A stretch of 64,000 nt of DNA from Dyella monticola. Lineage in GTDB: Bacteria; Pseudomonadota; Gammaproteobacteria; Xanthomonadales; Rhodanobacteraceae. This document shows positions 19,063 through 27,963 of this stretch, one piece after another. The position numbers were made by a program, and so were the translations under genes. The notes beneath the pieces are model-generated. The model did not search any database. It was given only the letters and a program-made list of their open reading frames with translations, and was not told the DNA's origin. Each line of letters opens with the position of its first letter. The first letter of the stretch is position 1. The stretch is from the NCBI RefSeq assembly GCF_003363155.1, contig NZ_QRBE01000003.1, forward strand, positions 372,001-436,000, given 5' to 3'.

Positions 19063-19425
19063 ATGCCGAATGCATTTCGTGCCGCACGCGATGTCATCAT
19101 CCGCACGCATGCGTGGGATGATGCCGTTGCGTTTTATACGTCCGTGCTCGGCCTGGAGGTTGTGCACCGAAGCGAGAAATTAGTGGGCTTGGAGGCCGGG
19201 GCGTTTCGTCTGTATGTGGAAAAAGGCGAAAACCACGGCCCGGTATTCGAATGGCTGGTGCCGGACGTGCCAGCAGCCAAGCACGCCTTGCTCGCGCGAG
19301 GCTGCACCGTGGTGGAGGAAGACGCGAGCGCGCCGCGTTGCTACATCCGCGACCCTTACGGTTTGACGTTCAATATTGGCCAATCCGACGCAAGATGCGG
19401 TGGTCGTGGCGGTTTATGCCTTTAG
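19063..19425 (+). CDS. glyoxalase/bleomycin-resistance (VOC) family protein
   Basis: A 120-residue VOC protein. The pattern AVAFYTSVLGLEVVHRSEKLVGLEAGAFRLYVE followed by CYIRDPYGLTFNIGQ shows the paired beta-alpha-beta-beta-beta modules. Substrate cannot be inferred. The start ATG 19063 has a strong GGGAGGA site, so the longer upstream frame is rejected. Its 3' end overlaps the converging suhB gene by 12 bases. Confidence 0.8.
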   Translation: MPNAFRAARDVIIRTHAWDDAVAFYTSVLGLEVVHRSEKLVGLEAGAFRLYVEKGENHGPVFEWLVPDVPAAKHALLARGCTVVEEDASAPRCYIRDPYGLTFNIGQSDARCGGRGGLCL

Positions 19426-20217
19426 CAACGATGGTGTTGCCTGTGCGCCGATCGCTTCCACCATCGCCTTCACCACATGAAGGTTGCCCGCGATGATGTT
19501 CCCGCTCTCAGGAATGCCATCGCGCCCGGCGAAGTCGCAATACTGGCCACCCGCTTCGCGTACCAGCAGCACGCCAGCTGCCATATCCCAGGGCTTGAGG
19601 CCGATTTCGAAGAACCCGTCGTAACGGCCTGCTGCGGTATAGGCCAGATCGAGTGCAGCCGAACCCGAGCGACGAATGTCTTCCGCGTGTGCAAGCAGGG
19701 AGCGCGTCATCGCCAGTTGCGATTCCAGATGCGCGCGCTGGCGATAAGGGAAGCCGGTGCCGATCATCGCGCCAGCCAGGCCTTCGCGTTTGCCGACACG
19801 AATACGGCGATCGTTGAGATAGGCGCCGTCGCCCTTGCTGGCGGTGAACAGTTCGTCGCGCAGCGGATCGAACACTACCGCATACACCGGCTCACCCTTG
19901 TCGAGCAGGGCGATGGACACGCTGAAGTGCGGAATGCCGCGCAGGTAGTTGTGTGTGCCGTCCAGCGGATCGATCACCCACACCAGCGGGCCCTTGCCCA
20001 CGCTACCGCTTTCCTCGGCGAGGATGGCATGGGTGGGATAGGCGCGACGCAGTTCCTTGACGATTTCAGCCTCGGCCAGCCGGTCGACCTCGGATGCGAA
20101 ATCCATGCGTTGCTTTTCAACGACATTGAGGCCGTCGATGCGGTTCATGTAACGCAAGATCACGTTACCGGCGGAGCGTGCGGCGCGTACCGCGACGTTG
20201 ACGGCGGGTCTGGTCAT
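19414..20217 (-). CDS. suhB: inositol-1-monophosphatase family protein SuhB
   Basis: A 267-residue Mg-dependent phosphatase. Metal-binding motifs are AEESGS, WVIDPLDGTHNYLRGIPHF and, near the C-terminus, GLKPWDMAAGVLLVREAGG. In E. coli SuhB also joins the rRNA antitermination complex. ATG 20217 begins MTRPAVNVAVRAARSAG, the normal N-terminus. Divergent from trmJ, with about 120 bases between. Confidence 0.93.
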   Translation of the reverse strand: MTRPAVNVAVRAARSAGNVILRYMNRIDGLNVVEKQRMDFASEVDRLAEAEIVKELRRAYPTHAILAEESGSVGKGPLVWVIDPLDGTHNYLRGIPHFSVSIALLDKGEPVYAVVFDPLRDELFTASKGDGAYLNDRRIRVGKREGLAGAMIGTGFPYRQRAHLESQLAMTRSLLAHAEDIRRSGSAALDLAYTAAGRYDGFFEIGLKPWDMAAGVLLVREAGGQYCDFAGRDGIPESGNIIAGNLHVVKAMVEAIGAQATPSLLKA

Positions 20218-20340
20218 GGCTTTGGCTTGGCAAAAGAACGGGTTAGCGGTCGGCAATGGTAGCAGAGAGCAGGGTGGCCTGCCTGCAAGGTGCGACGGTG
20301 CACTATCCTTGCCAGCCCCAAAACATGCCAGTGTCCGCGC

Positions 20341-21102
20341 ATGACCGCCGCCTCCGATCTTTCCAGCCGCCTCCGTTTTGTCCTGGTCCGCACCTCCCAC
20401 CCGGGAAATATCGGCAGTGCAGCCCGCGCCATACGGACCATGGGGTTTACCCGCATGGACCTCGTTTCGCCCCACCGTTACCCGGATCGGGAGGTGACCG
20501 CCATGGCCGCCGGTGCGGACGACGTGCTGGACGGTGCCCGCGTGCACGCCGGCCTGATCGATGCGCTGGCGGGTACCAGCATGGCCTTTGGCCTGTCGGC
20601 GCGCCGGCGTGAAGTGAATCTGCCAGAACTGACGCCGCGTGAAGCAGCCGCCCAGGCACTTGCCGCGGCCGAACGCGGTGGACAGGTCGCGCTGGTGTTC
20701 GGCAACGAACGTACCGGATTGGAAAATGAAGAATTGGCGCGCTGCCACGCGATGGTGCGCATCCCCAGCGTGGACGATTTCAGTTCACTCAACCTTGCAC
20801 AGGCGGTGCAGGTGATGGCCTACGAGCTGCGCGTGGCGATGCTGGGAGAGACGATGCCTGCACCGCCGCCGCTGCACGATGAGCCGCCCGCTGACGCCGC
20901 GCAGATGGAACGCTTCTTCGAGCATATTGCCCAGACCTTGGACGATATCGATTTCCACAAAGGTCGCTCGCCGACAATGATCATGCTGCGTCTGCGCAAA
21001 TTGTTTTTACGTGCGCACATGGATGAGCGCGAGTTGCGCATGCTGCATGGGATTTTGGCCGATGCCCAGCGGATGGCGCAGTTGGCTAACGAGAAGAAGT
21101 AG
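20341..21102 (+). CDS. trmJ: tRNA (cytidine/uridine-2'-O-)-methyltransferase TrmJ
   Basis: A 253-residue SPOUT-class methyltransferase that modifies tRNA position 32. Motifs are VLVRTSHPGNIGSAARAIRTMGF (as VRTSHPGNIGSAARA), FGNERTGLENEELARC and the knot sequence SSLNLAQAVQVMAYE. The C-terminal helical extension (FFEHIAQTLDDIDFHKG...) is the TrmJ-specific dimerisation segment. It converges on the CNNM gene across a palindromic spacer. Confidence 0.94.
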   Translation: MTAASDLSSRLRFVLVRTSHPGNIGSAARAIRTMGFTRMDLVSPHRYPDREVTAMAAGADDVLDGARVHAGLIDALAGTSMAFGLSARRREVNLPELTPREAAAQALAAAERGGQVALVFGNERTGLENEELARCHAMVRIPSVDDFSSLNLAQAVQVMAYELRVAMLGETMPAPPPLHDEPPADAAQMERFFEHIAQTLDDIDFHKGRSPTMIMLRLRKLFLRAHMDERELRMLHGILADAQRMAQLANEKK

Positions 21103-21110
21103 CGCTTGTT

Positions 21111-21138
21111 CGTCGCCCCAGCGAAAGCCGGGGCGACG
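21111..21138. terminator. palindrome between convergent trmJ and CNNM genes
   Basis: CGTCGCCCC (21111-21119) pairs with GGGGCGACG (21130-21138) around AGCGAAAGCC. This is the cleanest member of the GGCGAAAGCC palindrome family in this window. A bidirectional terminator role is likely by position, but no T-run is present. Confidence 0.5.
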
Positions 21139-21191
21139 GTATGACCACCATCGAAGTTCGAGAAGCTTGGGCTGAAGCGGTTAAAGCAGCA

Positions 21192-22514
21192 TCACTGCTC
21201 ATCGTCCGCCAACTCGATCTGCGGCGCCGGCGTTACCAGCAATTTATCGATACGCGCGCCATCCAGATCCACCACTTCGAAGCGGATGCCGCGCCACGCG
21301 AATACTTCGCCGGTCTGCGGAATATGCCCGAGCGCAGCCATCACCATGCCGGCCACCGTGCGGAAATCGTGCTCGTCTTCGCCGGGAAGGTGATCCAGGT
21401 GCAGCAGCTCGCGCAGATCGTCGGTGGAAAGCGAGCCGTCGATCAGCCAGCTACCGTCTTCGCGTTGCACGATCGGTGAATGTTCCTCGCCGCCGCCATG
21501 GCCAAGCTGGCTGGCACCGACCACGGCGGCAAGCAGGTCATTGAGCGTGACCACGCCGTCGATGTCGCCGTACTCGTCCACCACCAGCGCCATCGGCGTT
21601 TCGGCGTCGCGAAATTCTTCCAGCAAGTCGAGCGCCCGCGCGGTGGCAGGCACGTAGAGTGGCTTGGCGAGCGTGCGGAACAGTTCCAATTTACCCACAG
21701 CGATGCCGCCGAGCAGGTTCTTCACTTCCATCACACCAACGATGTCGCTTTCATCGCCGCGATAGACCGGATAGCGTGAGTAGGAGGTCTGCCGCAGCAC
21801 GTCCAGGTTTTCCTCCTGCGGCGCGTTCACGTCCAACCAGGCGATGCGCGTGCGTGGCGTCATCACGCTGTCCACGGTGCGGTCACCCAGGCGCAGTACG
21901 CGGTTGACCATCGCCTGTTCGTCGGCGTCGAGCACGCCTTGTTCGGTGCTTTCGGCGACCAGCAGGCGAATTTCGTCTTCCGTTGCCGCGCTTTGGCCGC
22001 GGTCCTGCACGCGCATCAATTTGAGCAGCAAACTGCTGGATCGGTTGAGCATCCACACGAACGGCGCAGTGGCGCGCGAGAGCACCAGCATGGGCATGCC
22101 GATGATGGTGGACACCTTCTCGGGGGCGGACAGCGCCATGCGTTTGGGCACCAGTTCGCCGATTACGATCTGGATGAAGGAAATCACCATGAATCCCAGC
22201 ACGATGCCGATCACGCGCGTATACGGCACCAGCCACGCGACGTTACTGCCGCGCAGCAAGTCTGCGATATGGGTACCGATGGCGTCACCGGCCACGGCAC
22301 CGGTGATCAGCATCACCAGGGTGATGCCCACCTGGACGGTGGACAGGAAATGCTCCGGCGCCTCGGCATGGCGCAAGGCGATGCGCGCGCGGCGGCTGGT
22401 GCGGGCCATCTGCTTGAGGCGGCTCTTGCGCGAGGCCACGAGCGCCATTTCCGACAGCGCGAAGAAACCGTTACAGAGGGCGAGAAGGACGACGAGCGCG
22501 AGTGTAGTCAGCAT
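21192..22514 (-). CDS. CNNM/CBS/CorC-domain membrane protein (hemolysin family)
   Basis: 440 residues in three parts. The CNNM transmembrane domain (~1-200) contains EMALVASRKSRL and a conserved IGELVPKRMAL. Two CBS domains (~215-340) include MTPRTRIAWLD and VVDEYGDIDGVVTLNDLL. A C-terminal CorC_HlyC domain (~355-430) follows. Such proteins are implicated in Mg/Co efflux and were historically called hemolysins without good evidence. ATG 22514 places the first membrane helix at the N-terminus. Divergent from the DUF47-Pit pair. Confidence 0.9.
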   Translation of the reverse strand: MLTTLALVVLLALCNGFFALSEMALVASRKSRLKQMARTSRRARIALRHAEAPEHFLSTVQVGITLVMLITGAVAGDAIGTHIADLLRGSNVAWLVPYTRVIGIVLGFMVISFIQIVIGELVPKRMALSAPEKVSTIIGMPMLVLSRATAPFVWMLNRSSSLLLKLMRVQDRGQSAATEDEIRLLVAESTEQGVLDADEQAMVNRVLRLGDRTVDSVMTPRTRIAWLDVNAPQEENLDVLRQTSYSRYPVYRGDESDIVGVMEVKNLLGGIAVGKLELFRTLAKPLYVPATARALDLLEEFRDAETPMALVVDEYGDIDGVVTLNDLLAAVVGASQLGHGGGEEHSPIVQREDGSWLIDGSLSTDDLRELLHLDHLPGEDEHDFRTVAGMVMAALGHIPQTGEVFAWRGIRFEVVDLDGARIDKLLVTPAPQIELADDEQ

Positions 22515-22674
22515 CGCGACAGGGCATGGGGTGCGGGCATGCCTCCAGTGTAAGGCACCGTTGGAGGGTCGGCGAGCCCGTCTGGGCAACCCGGGTCAAG
22601 TGGTGCGATGCGGCAGGGGTGTCCTGTAACATTCCCGAAATACATGGCTTCCTGCCGCCTCAGACTGCATCCGC

Positions 22675-23304
22675 ATGTTTTCACTCCAGACGATTTTCGG
22701 CAAAGGCGACAAGTTCTACGGTCTGCTCGAACAGAGCGCGGAGGCCGCGCGCGAAAGCGCCAAGGCCCTGCATGACCTGGTCACCCAGGCCGACCACGCC
22801 CCGATCATGGCCGCCTTCGCGGCCGCACGTTCGCGCGAAAAAGCGCTGGCGGCGCAGATCAGCGAAGGGCTGGTGAACTCCTTCGTCACCGCGCTGGACC
22901 GCGAGGACATCGAGGCGCTCAATACGGCTTTGTACAAGATTCCCAAAAGCGTGGAGAAATTCGCCGAGCGCTACGAGATCGTCGCCGGCCGCTTGCAGGG
23001 CATGGATTTCGGCCAGCGCACGCTGGTGCTTGCGCGTTCCACCGATGTGGTGGCGCAGATGATCGGCGAGCTGCGTCGCGGCTTGCGTATCGATCCGGTG
23101 AAAAAACTGCAGGACCGCCTGCAGAGCCTGGAATCGGAAGGCGACCGCATGCTGCTTGCGCCGTACCGCACGCTGTACCTGGAAAGCAACGACGCCATGC
23201 GCGCGATGTTGGCCAAAGATCTCTTCGAACTGCTCGAAAAGGCCATCGACAAGTGCCGTGACGTGGGCAACATCGTTTATTCCATCGTGTTGAAAAACTC
23301 CTGA
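22675..23304 (+). CDS. DUF47 (PhoU-like) Pit accessory protein
   Basis: A 209-residue all-helical PhoU-like protein (MFSLQTIFGKGDKFYGLLEQSAEAA start, HDLVTQAD..., CRDVGNIVYSIVLKN end). DUF47 proteins accompany Pit low-affinity phosphate carriers and probably regulate them. pit starts 57 bases downstream, supporting one transcript. Confidence 0.9.
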   Translation: MFSLQTIFGKGDKFYGLLEQSAEAARESAKALHDLVTQADHAPIMAAFAAARSREKALAAQISEGLVNSFVTALDREDIEALNTALYKIPKSVEKFAERYEIVAGRLQGMDFGQRTLVLARSTDVVAQMIGELRRGLRIDPVKKLQDRLQSLESEGDRMLLAPYRTLYLESNDAMRAMLAKDLFELLEKAIDKCRDVGNIVYSIVLKNS

Positions 23305-23361
23305 GGAGTACGCCTTGCACGTCTTATGTCATGCGTGGCGCGCGCTGAAGGGAGTGCGCGC

Positions 23362-24486
23362 ATGAGCCTTGGCCTCGTCGCGGTGGTGGTGCTGATCGCG
23401 CTTATCTTCACCTACATCAACGGCTTTCACGATACCGCGAACTCGATTGCCACCGTGGTGGCCACCAAGGTGCTGTCGCCAGGACAGGCCGTGTTGCTGG
23501 CGGCGGTCACCAACCTGCTTGGCGCGATGTGGGGCACGGCGGTGGCTGCAACCATTGCAGCAGGTATCGTCAACACCGGTGTGGTGCAGGCGGGGCCGGA
23601 GCTTTTGATCTGCGCGCTGCTGTCGGCCATTGTGTGGAACCTGATCACGTGGTGGCTGGGTTTGCCGTCCAGCTCCAGCCACGCGCTGGTGGGTGCGCTG
23701 GTCGGGGCGGCCATTGCCGAATCCGGCGGTCGCTTCGCGGCGGTGATCTGGGCGCAGGGCGGCATGCACTGGTGGGAAGGCAAGGGCGTGCTGCCCAAAG
23801 TGGTGATGCCGATGGTGGTGTCGCCCCTGATGGGTTTCGCGCTGGGCTTCCTGCTGATGGGTGCCCTGTATGCGCTGCTGGCCTGGTTTGCTTCGCGCAA
23901 GGGCTTTCTGCGGTATCTCGGGCGCACGCCGTTCGTGAACAGCTTCTTTGGCAAGGCGCAGATCCTTTCGGCGAGTGCCATGGGTTTGGCACACGGCATG
24001 AACGATGCGCAAAAGAGCATGGGCATCATCGCCCTCGCATTGGCCAGTGCCACCGCGGCGGGACAGTTCGACGGTCTGCCGAACTGGCTGTCGTTCTTGC
24101 GCATTCATGAGTCCGCAGCCGGGGGCTTTGCGGTGCCGCACTGGGTGGCGGCGGTGTGTGCGCTGACCATGGCCGGCGGTACGGCCGGCGGCGGCTGGCG
24201 CATCATCAAGACACTGGGTCACAAGATGGTGAAGCTGCATCCGATCAATGGCTTTGCGGCGGAAGGCAGCTCGGCGCTGGTGATTCTGGGCGCGTCGGTA
24301 TTTGGCTTGCCGGTGTCGACCACGCATGTGGTGTCCTCATCGATCATGGGTGTCGGCGCGGCCAAGCGTTTCAATGCCATCCGCTGGTCGGTGGTGGAAC
24401 GCATGATCTGGGCGTGGATTCTCACGCTGCCGGTGACGGCGCTTATTGCATATGGGTTTGTGTACGTGGCGCGGCAGTTTGGTTAG
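23362..24486 (+). CDS. pit: inorganic phosphate transporter, PiT family
   Basis: A 374-residue membrane carrier with the two PiT signature repeats: GFHDTANSIATVVATKVL near the N-terminus and GLAHGMNDAQKSMGIIALAL in the second half. It likely moves metal-phosphate with protons. ATG 23362 starts directly at the first membrane helix (LGLVAVVVLIALIFTY). It works with the DUF47 protein encoded before it. Confidence 0.93.
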   Translation: MSLGLVAVVVLIALIFTYINGFHDTANSIATVVATKVLSPGQAVLLAAVTNLLGAMWGTAVAATIAAGIVNTGVVQAGPELLICALLSAIVWNLITWWLGLPSSSSHALVGALVGAAIAESGGRFAAVIWAQGGMHWWEGKGVLPKVVMPMVVSPLMGFALGFLLMGALYALLAWFASRKGFLRYLGRTPFVNSFFGKAQILSASAMGLAHGMNDAQKSMGIIALALASATAAGQFDGLPNWLSFLRIHESAAGGFAVPHWVAAVCALTMAGGTAGGGWRIIKTLGHKMVKLHPINGFAAEGSSALVILGASVFGLPVSTTHVVSSSIMGVGAAKRFNAIRWSVVERMIWAWILTLPVTALIAYGFVYVARQFG

Positions 24487-24492
24487 GTCTCG

Positions 24493-24897
24493 CTAAAAGC
24501 TGTCGCCGCTGTCCACGATCAACTGTTCGAGCTCATCGCCCAGCGTGCCCAGCTCCATGATCAGCCGCATCAGCTCCTGCCCATTCACCAGTTCGTAGGG
24601 CCGGTTCTCGCACAGGTGCAGGTAGGGCGAGCCATCAAGGTCGGTTACCGCCAGAAAGCCCACGCGCTGCTCCCAGTTGAAGCGCAGGCAACGTTTGGGG
24701 TCGGCGCCGGATAACGGTCCGATCGGCGTGGAAACGCGCAGGTAGCGACGCCCGTTCTCGTCTTCCAGCTCGGCCAGGTAGATGCCTTGGTGGCGCCCGT
24801 GCGCCACCGTCAGATCGAAACTGATCACGTACGGATCGTTACGCCGCAAGGTATGCAGGCTGCTGATCAGCGAACGCACGGCTTCGAAATGATGCAT
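24493..24897 (-). CDS. conserved hypothetical protein, 134 residues
   Basis: A soluble acidic protein without signal peptide or membrane helix. It has a strand-rich core (VISFDLTVAHGRHQGIYLAEL, YLRVSTPIGPL, RVGFLAVTDLDGSPYLHLCE) and a C-terminal helix pair (GQELMRLIMELGTLGDELEQLI). The layout faintly recalls YbjN or secretion-chaperone folds, but that is a guess. It ends 7 bases from pit, converging, and is divergent from the alkyltransferase-like gene, with 81 bases between. Confidence 0.7.
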   Translation of the reverse strand: MHHFEAVRSLISSLHTLRRNDPYVISFDLTVAHGRHQGIYLAELEDENGRRYLRVSTPIGPLSGADPKRCLRFNWEQRVGFLAVTDLDGSPYLHLCENRPYELVNGQELMRLIMELGTLGDELEQLIVDSGDSF

Positions 24898-24978
24898 GTT
24901 TCCGATCCTGGAGACGACGGCTGGTACTCTGCCACGAGTCGGGAACGGGCGGATCAAATCCGCGTAAAGTGCGCTGTC

Positions 24979-25314
24979 ATGAAAGAGGAATATTTGCGGG
25001 TCTTCGAGGCCATCGCGGCCATTCCGCCGGGGCGTGTCGCCAGCTACGGCGCCATCGCCGCGCGGGCCGGTTTGCCTGGGCGGGCGCGATTGGTCGGTCG
25101 CCTGTTGGGCGAGGTGCCTGATGGCATGACCTTGCCATGGTTTCGCGTGCTGCGTTCCAGCGGCCACATCGCCATGCCGCCCGGCAGTCGCGGTTTTCGC
25201 GAACAATGCCGATTGCTGCGCGCCGAAGGTGTGGAGGTGAAGAATGGACGCGTGCCGCTGTCGCGTTTCGGGTTGGATGCGGATGTGGATAGGCAATTGT
25301 GGGGCTTGCCGTAA
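24979..25314 (+). CDS. alkyltransferase-like (ATL) DNA repair protein
   Basis: A 111-residue protein equal to the DNA-binding domain of O6-alkylguanine-DNA alkyltransferase. The catalytic PCHRV is replaced by PWFRV (residues 53-57), so the methyl-acceptor Cys is absent. Helix-turn-helix and arginine-finger segments are intact (IPPGRVASYGAIAARAG, ARLVGRLL). ATL proteins bind alkylated guanine and hand it to nucleotide excision repair. ATG 24979 begins the domain; longer in-frame sequence upstream is not homologous. Confidence 0.85.
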   Translation: MKEEYLRVFEAIAAIPPGRVASYGAIAARAGLPGRARLVGRLLGEVPDGMTLPWFRVLRSSGHIAMPPGSRGFREQCRLLRAEGVEVKNGRVPLSRFGLDADVDRQLWGLP

Positions 25315-25438
25315 ATTTTCCCACTAAATGGGAGAATGGCCCGCACTCACCGCAACGGTCATTTCTGACGCGCTGCATGACTCGAAGGCTCGATGCGAAA
25401 GAAATAAGCTTGTTCGCACGATTGCCTCCCCACGCCAA

Positions 25439-25461
25439 CCCTCTCTCCGTAGGGGAGAGGG
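25439..25461. repeat. CCCTCTC/GAGAGGG palindrome before recQ
   Basis: A 7-bp stem (25439-25445 and 25455-25461), extendable through a G-T pair, lies just upstream of the recQ start. The same type of CCTCTYCCC hairpin occurs at 4867-4890 and 36514-36545, suggesting a dispersed palindrome family. Confidence 0.45.
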
Positions 25462-25473
25462 AAAAAACCAAGC

Positions 25474-27288
25474 ATGTCCGCCACACCTCTGCATATCCTT
25501 CAAAGCATCTTCGGTTACGCCCAGTTTCGTGGGCACCAGCTCGCCATCGTCGAACACGTTGCCGAAGGCGGTGATGCGCTGGTGCTGATGCCCACGGGCG
25601 GAGGCAAATCGTTGTGTTACCAGATTCCCGCACTTCTGCGCCAAGGCATTGGCATCGTGGTTTCGCCGTTGATCGCGTTGATGCACGATCAAGTCGATGC
25701 GTTACGCGAAGCGGGCGTTGCGGCGGCCTATCTCAATTCCAGCCTTGCGGCGCAAGAACAGCGAGAGGTGGAGCGCAAGTTAATGGCTGGCGAGCTGGAT
25801 CTGCTGTACGTGGCACCTGAGCGCCTGCTCACGGGGCGCTTTCTTGAGCAGCTCGATCGTACGGAAGTCGCCTTGTTCGCCATCGACGAAGCCCATTGCG
25901 TCTCGCAATGGGGGCACGATTTCCGCCCCGAGTACCGTGAACTCACGGTTCTGCATCAACGTTATCCGCACGTGCCGCGCGTCGCGCTCACGGCCACCGC
26001 GGACCACCGTACACGCGACGAAATCGTGGAACGCCTGGTGTTGCAGGATGCACGCCAGTTCGTCTCCAGCTTCGATCGTCCCAACATCCATTACACCGTC
26101 ACACAACGCCATAATCCCCGCAGCCAGCTGCTAGGGTTTCTCGACGGGCATCGCGGCGATGCGGGCATCATCTATTGCCTCAGCCGCCGCAAAGTGGATG
26201 AAACGGCCGCGTGGCTCGCCGAAGCGGGTATCGAAGCGTTGCCCTATCACGCCGGGCTCGACGCGGCCACACGCACGGCCAATCAGCAGCGTTTTCTACG
26301 CGAAGACAGCGTAGTGATGGTGGCGACCGTCGCGTTCGGCATGGGTATCGACAAGCCGGATGTGCGTTTTGTTGCGCATCTGGATTTGCCGCGCAGCATG
26401 GAAGGCTATTACCAGGAAACCGGACGCGCCGGGCGCGACGGTCTGCCAGCGGACGCGTGGATGATTTACGGCTTGTCCGACGTGGTGACGATGAGCCAGA
26501 TGATCGCTCAGTCCGAATCAGGCGACGAGCGCAAACGCGTGGAACGCTCCAAGCTCGATTCGCTGCTCAGCTATGCCGAAGCCACGCAATGCCGGCGCGA
26601 ATTGCTGCTCTTCGCCTTCGGTGAAACCTTTCACGGACCGTGCGGACATTGCGACAACTGCACGCAACCGCCCAAGACGTGGGACGCCACCGTTCCCGCG
26701 CAAAAGGCGCTTTCGGCGGTGTATCGCAGTGGCCAGCGTTTTGGGGCGGGACACGTCATCGACATCTTGCGCGGCCTGGACAATGAACGCATGAATCAGC
26801 TCGGTCATGATCGGCTGAGCACCTTCGGCATCGGCGCCGACATGGACGAAAAGCAATGGCGTTCGGTATTTCGCCAACTGCTCGCTGCCGGTTTACTGAC
26901 GACGGATGCGGAAGGGTTCGGCACGTTGCGCCTCACCGCGGCCAGTCGCGAGGTATTGACCGGCAAACGCTCGGTACGCATGCGTGAGGAAACCAGGCCG
27001 GTGCGTCGCGCATCGCGCCGCCGCGACAGTCAGCTCGTCACGGGCGCGAGCTTGGGGATAGAAGCGTACGAACAACCCATGTGGGAAGCCCTGCGCGCAT
27101 TGCGCGCGCGTCTTGCCAAGCAACATGGTGTGCCTGCGTACGTGATCTTCCACGACGCGACGCTGCTGGCGATGCTGCGGGCGCTACCGGAGAACGAAGA
27201 AGAACTTGCCTCGATCAGCGGTGTCGGCGAGGCAAAGCTCAAGCGATATGGCCGCGATTTTTTGGAAGTGATCAACGCGAAGGAGTGA
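25474..27288 (+). CDS. recQ: ATP-dependent DNA helicase RecQ
   Basis: A 604-residue 3'-5' helicase in recombination and replication-fork repair. Walker A is [11 protein letters not shown], the DEAH box is [20 protein letters not shown], and motif VI is [13 protein letters not shown]. The zinc-binding cysteines in [12 protein letters not shown] and CGHCDNC mark the RQC domain. An HRDC domain closes the protein ([22 protein letters not shown] ... [11 protein letters not shown]). All regions of a full-length RecQ are present. Confidence 0.97.
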   Translation: MSATPLHILQSIFGYAQFRGHQLAIVEHVAEGGDALVLMPTGGGKSLCYQIPALLRQGIGIVVSPLIALMHDQVDALREAGVAAAYLNSSLAAQEQREVERKLMAGELDLLYVAPERLLTGRFLEQLDRTEVALFAIDEAHCVSQWGHDFRPEYRELTVLHQRYPHVPRVALTATADHRTRDEIVERLVLQDARQFVSSFDRPNIHYTVTQRHNPRSQLLGFLDGHRGDAGIIYCLSRRKVDETAAWLAEAGIEALPYHAGLDAATRTANQQRFLREDSVVMVATVAFGMGIDKPDVRFVAHLDLPRSMEGYYQETGRAGRDGLPADAWMIYGLSDVVTMSQMIAQSESGDERKRVERSKLDSLLSYAEATQCRRELLLFAFGETFHGPCGHCDNCTQPPKTWDATVPAQKALSAVYRSGQRFGAGHVIDILRGLDNERMNQLGHDRLSTFGIGADMDEKQWRSVFRQLLAAGLLTTDAEGFGTLRLTAASREVLTGKRSVRMREETRPVRRASRRRDSQLVTGASLGIEAYEQPMWEALRALRARLAKQHGVPAYVIFHDATLLAMLRALPENEEELASISGVGEAKLKRYGRDFLEVINAKE

Positions 27289-27344
27289 GCATGGCTCACG
27301 CGTTGGTGCGCTTTCTTCCCTCTGTCGTCATTCCCACGCCCTTG

Positions 27345-27426
27345 CCGTCACTCCCGCGAATGCGGGAATCCATCTTCGTCTTTTGCATGAGGGCAAGGTG
27401 GATTCCCGCTTACGCGGGAATGACGG
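27345..27426. repeat. paired inverted REP-like elements (BIME-like)
   Basis: Two copies of a ~27-base element, left 27345-27371 and right 27400-27426, are inverted relative to each other around 28 bases. Each is itself a palindrome built on TTCCCGC / GCGGGAA, and each carries the flank GTCA...ATCC. Left and right differ at about three positions. It lies just after recQ. Confidence 0.7.
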
Positions 27427-27480
27427 CAAATGGGGGAATGACGCCGGTGGGCATGGGATTGCGCACGTAGAAATAAGGAC

Positions 27481-27506
27481 GTGACCGATCATCCATGATC
27501 AGTCAC
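27481..27506 (-). terminator. candidate hairpin at the end of the 112-residue unknown gene
   Basis: GTGACCGATCAT and ATGATCAGTCAC form a 12-bp stem with one mismatch and a CC loop, spanning the stop codon at 27489 on the minus strand. Position fits a transcription stop for this gene; there is no T-run. Confidence 0.35.
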
Positions 27507-27827
27507 GTCACGACTTGGCCGGCTTGATCCGCGACGCGAGCGGCGCGTGCGTGGTTGCGAAGGATCGATGCCAACAACTCGAATGCCGTTGGTAGCGCGC
27601 GCAAGTCGCGCATGCGGCAACTCGGCAGCTTCCGCCACATAGCGCCAGCCGCTCAACTTCTGTGGTAGCCGCGCCTGAGGATAGGTATCGCGCAACGCAT
27701 TCAGCGCCGTCTCGGCCGAATCATGCCGGCTTACTTCACTGACCTCGATCAGCGCGCGCCAACGGTGTCCGTGCTTGACGATGCGAAACAAACCACGGCT
27801 GGAGGGAAATACATACTGCGAAACCAT
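27489..27827 (-). CDS. hypothetical protein, 112 residues
   Basis: Not recognised. The N-terminal ~65 residues look protein-like (SRGLFRIVKHGHRWRALIEV, then SAETALNALRDTYPQARLP). The last 35 are Arg/Ser-rich and probably disordered. There is no signal peptide, membrane helix or known motif. The start ATG 27827 has only a weak GAGAG upstream. It sits in the small-gene islet between recQ and tRNA-Phe, flanked on both sides by inverted repeats. Confidence 0.5.
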   Translation of the reverse strand: MVSQYVFPSSRGLFRIVKHGHRWRALIEVSEVSRHDSAETALNALRDTYPQARLPQKLSGWRYVAEAAELPHARLARATNGIRVVGIDPSQPRTRRSRRGSSRPSRDVTDHG

Positions 27828-27860
27828 CGGGTAATACTCTCAATCCGATGGTGAAAGCAT

Positions 27861-27942
27861 CGCGCACGGTGATGACGTCACGATTATTTCTATGCGTCAC
27901 TTCGATGGCGAAAGTGTGATGTTCACGTCACTACCGTGCGCG
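27861..27942. repeat. imperfect inverted repeat upstream of the 112-residue unknown gene
   Basis: Arms 27861-27881 and 27922-27942 pair over 21 bases with about four mismatches (CGCGCACGGT... against ...ACCGTGCGCG), around a 40-base spacer. The arms include ACGTCA half-sites. It fills the gap before MliC and may be a foldback element or an operator region. Confidence 0.45.
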
Positions 27943-27963
27943 GGTCGTTAGAAAGATGTGAGG

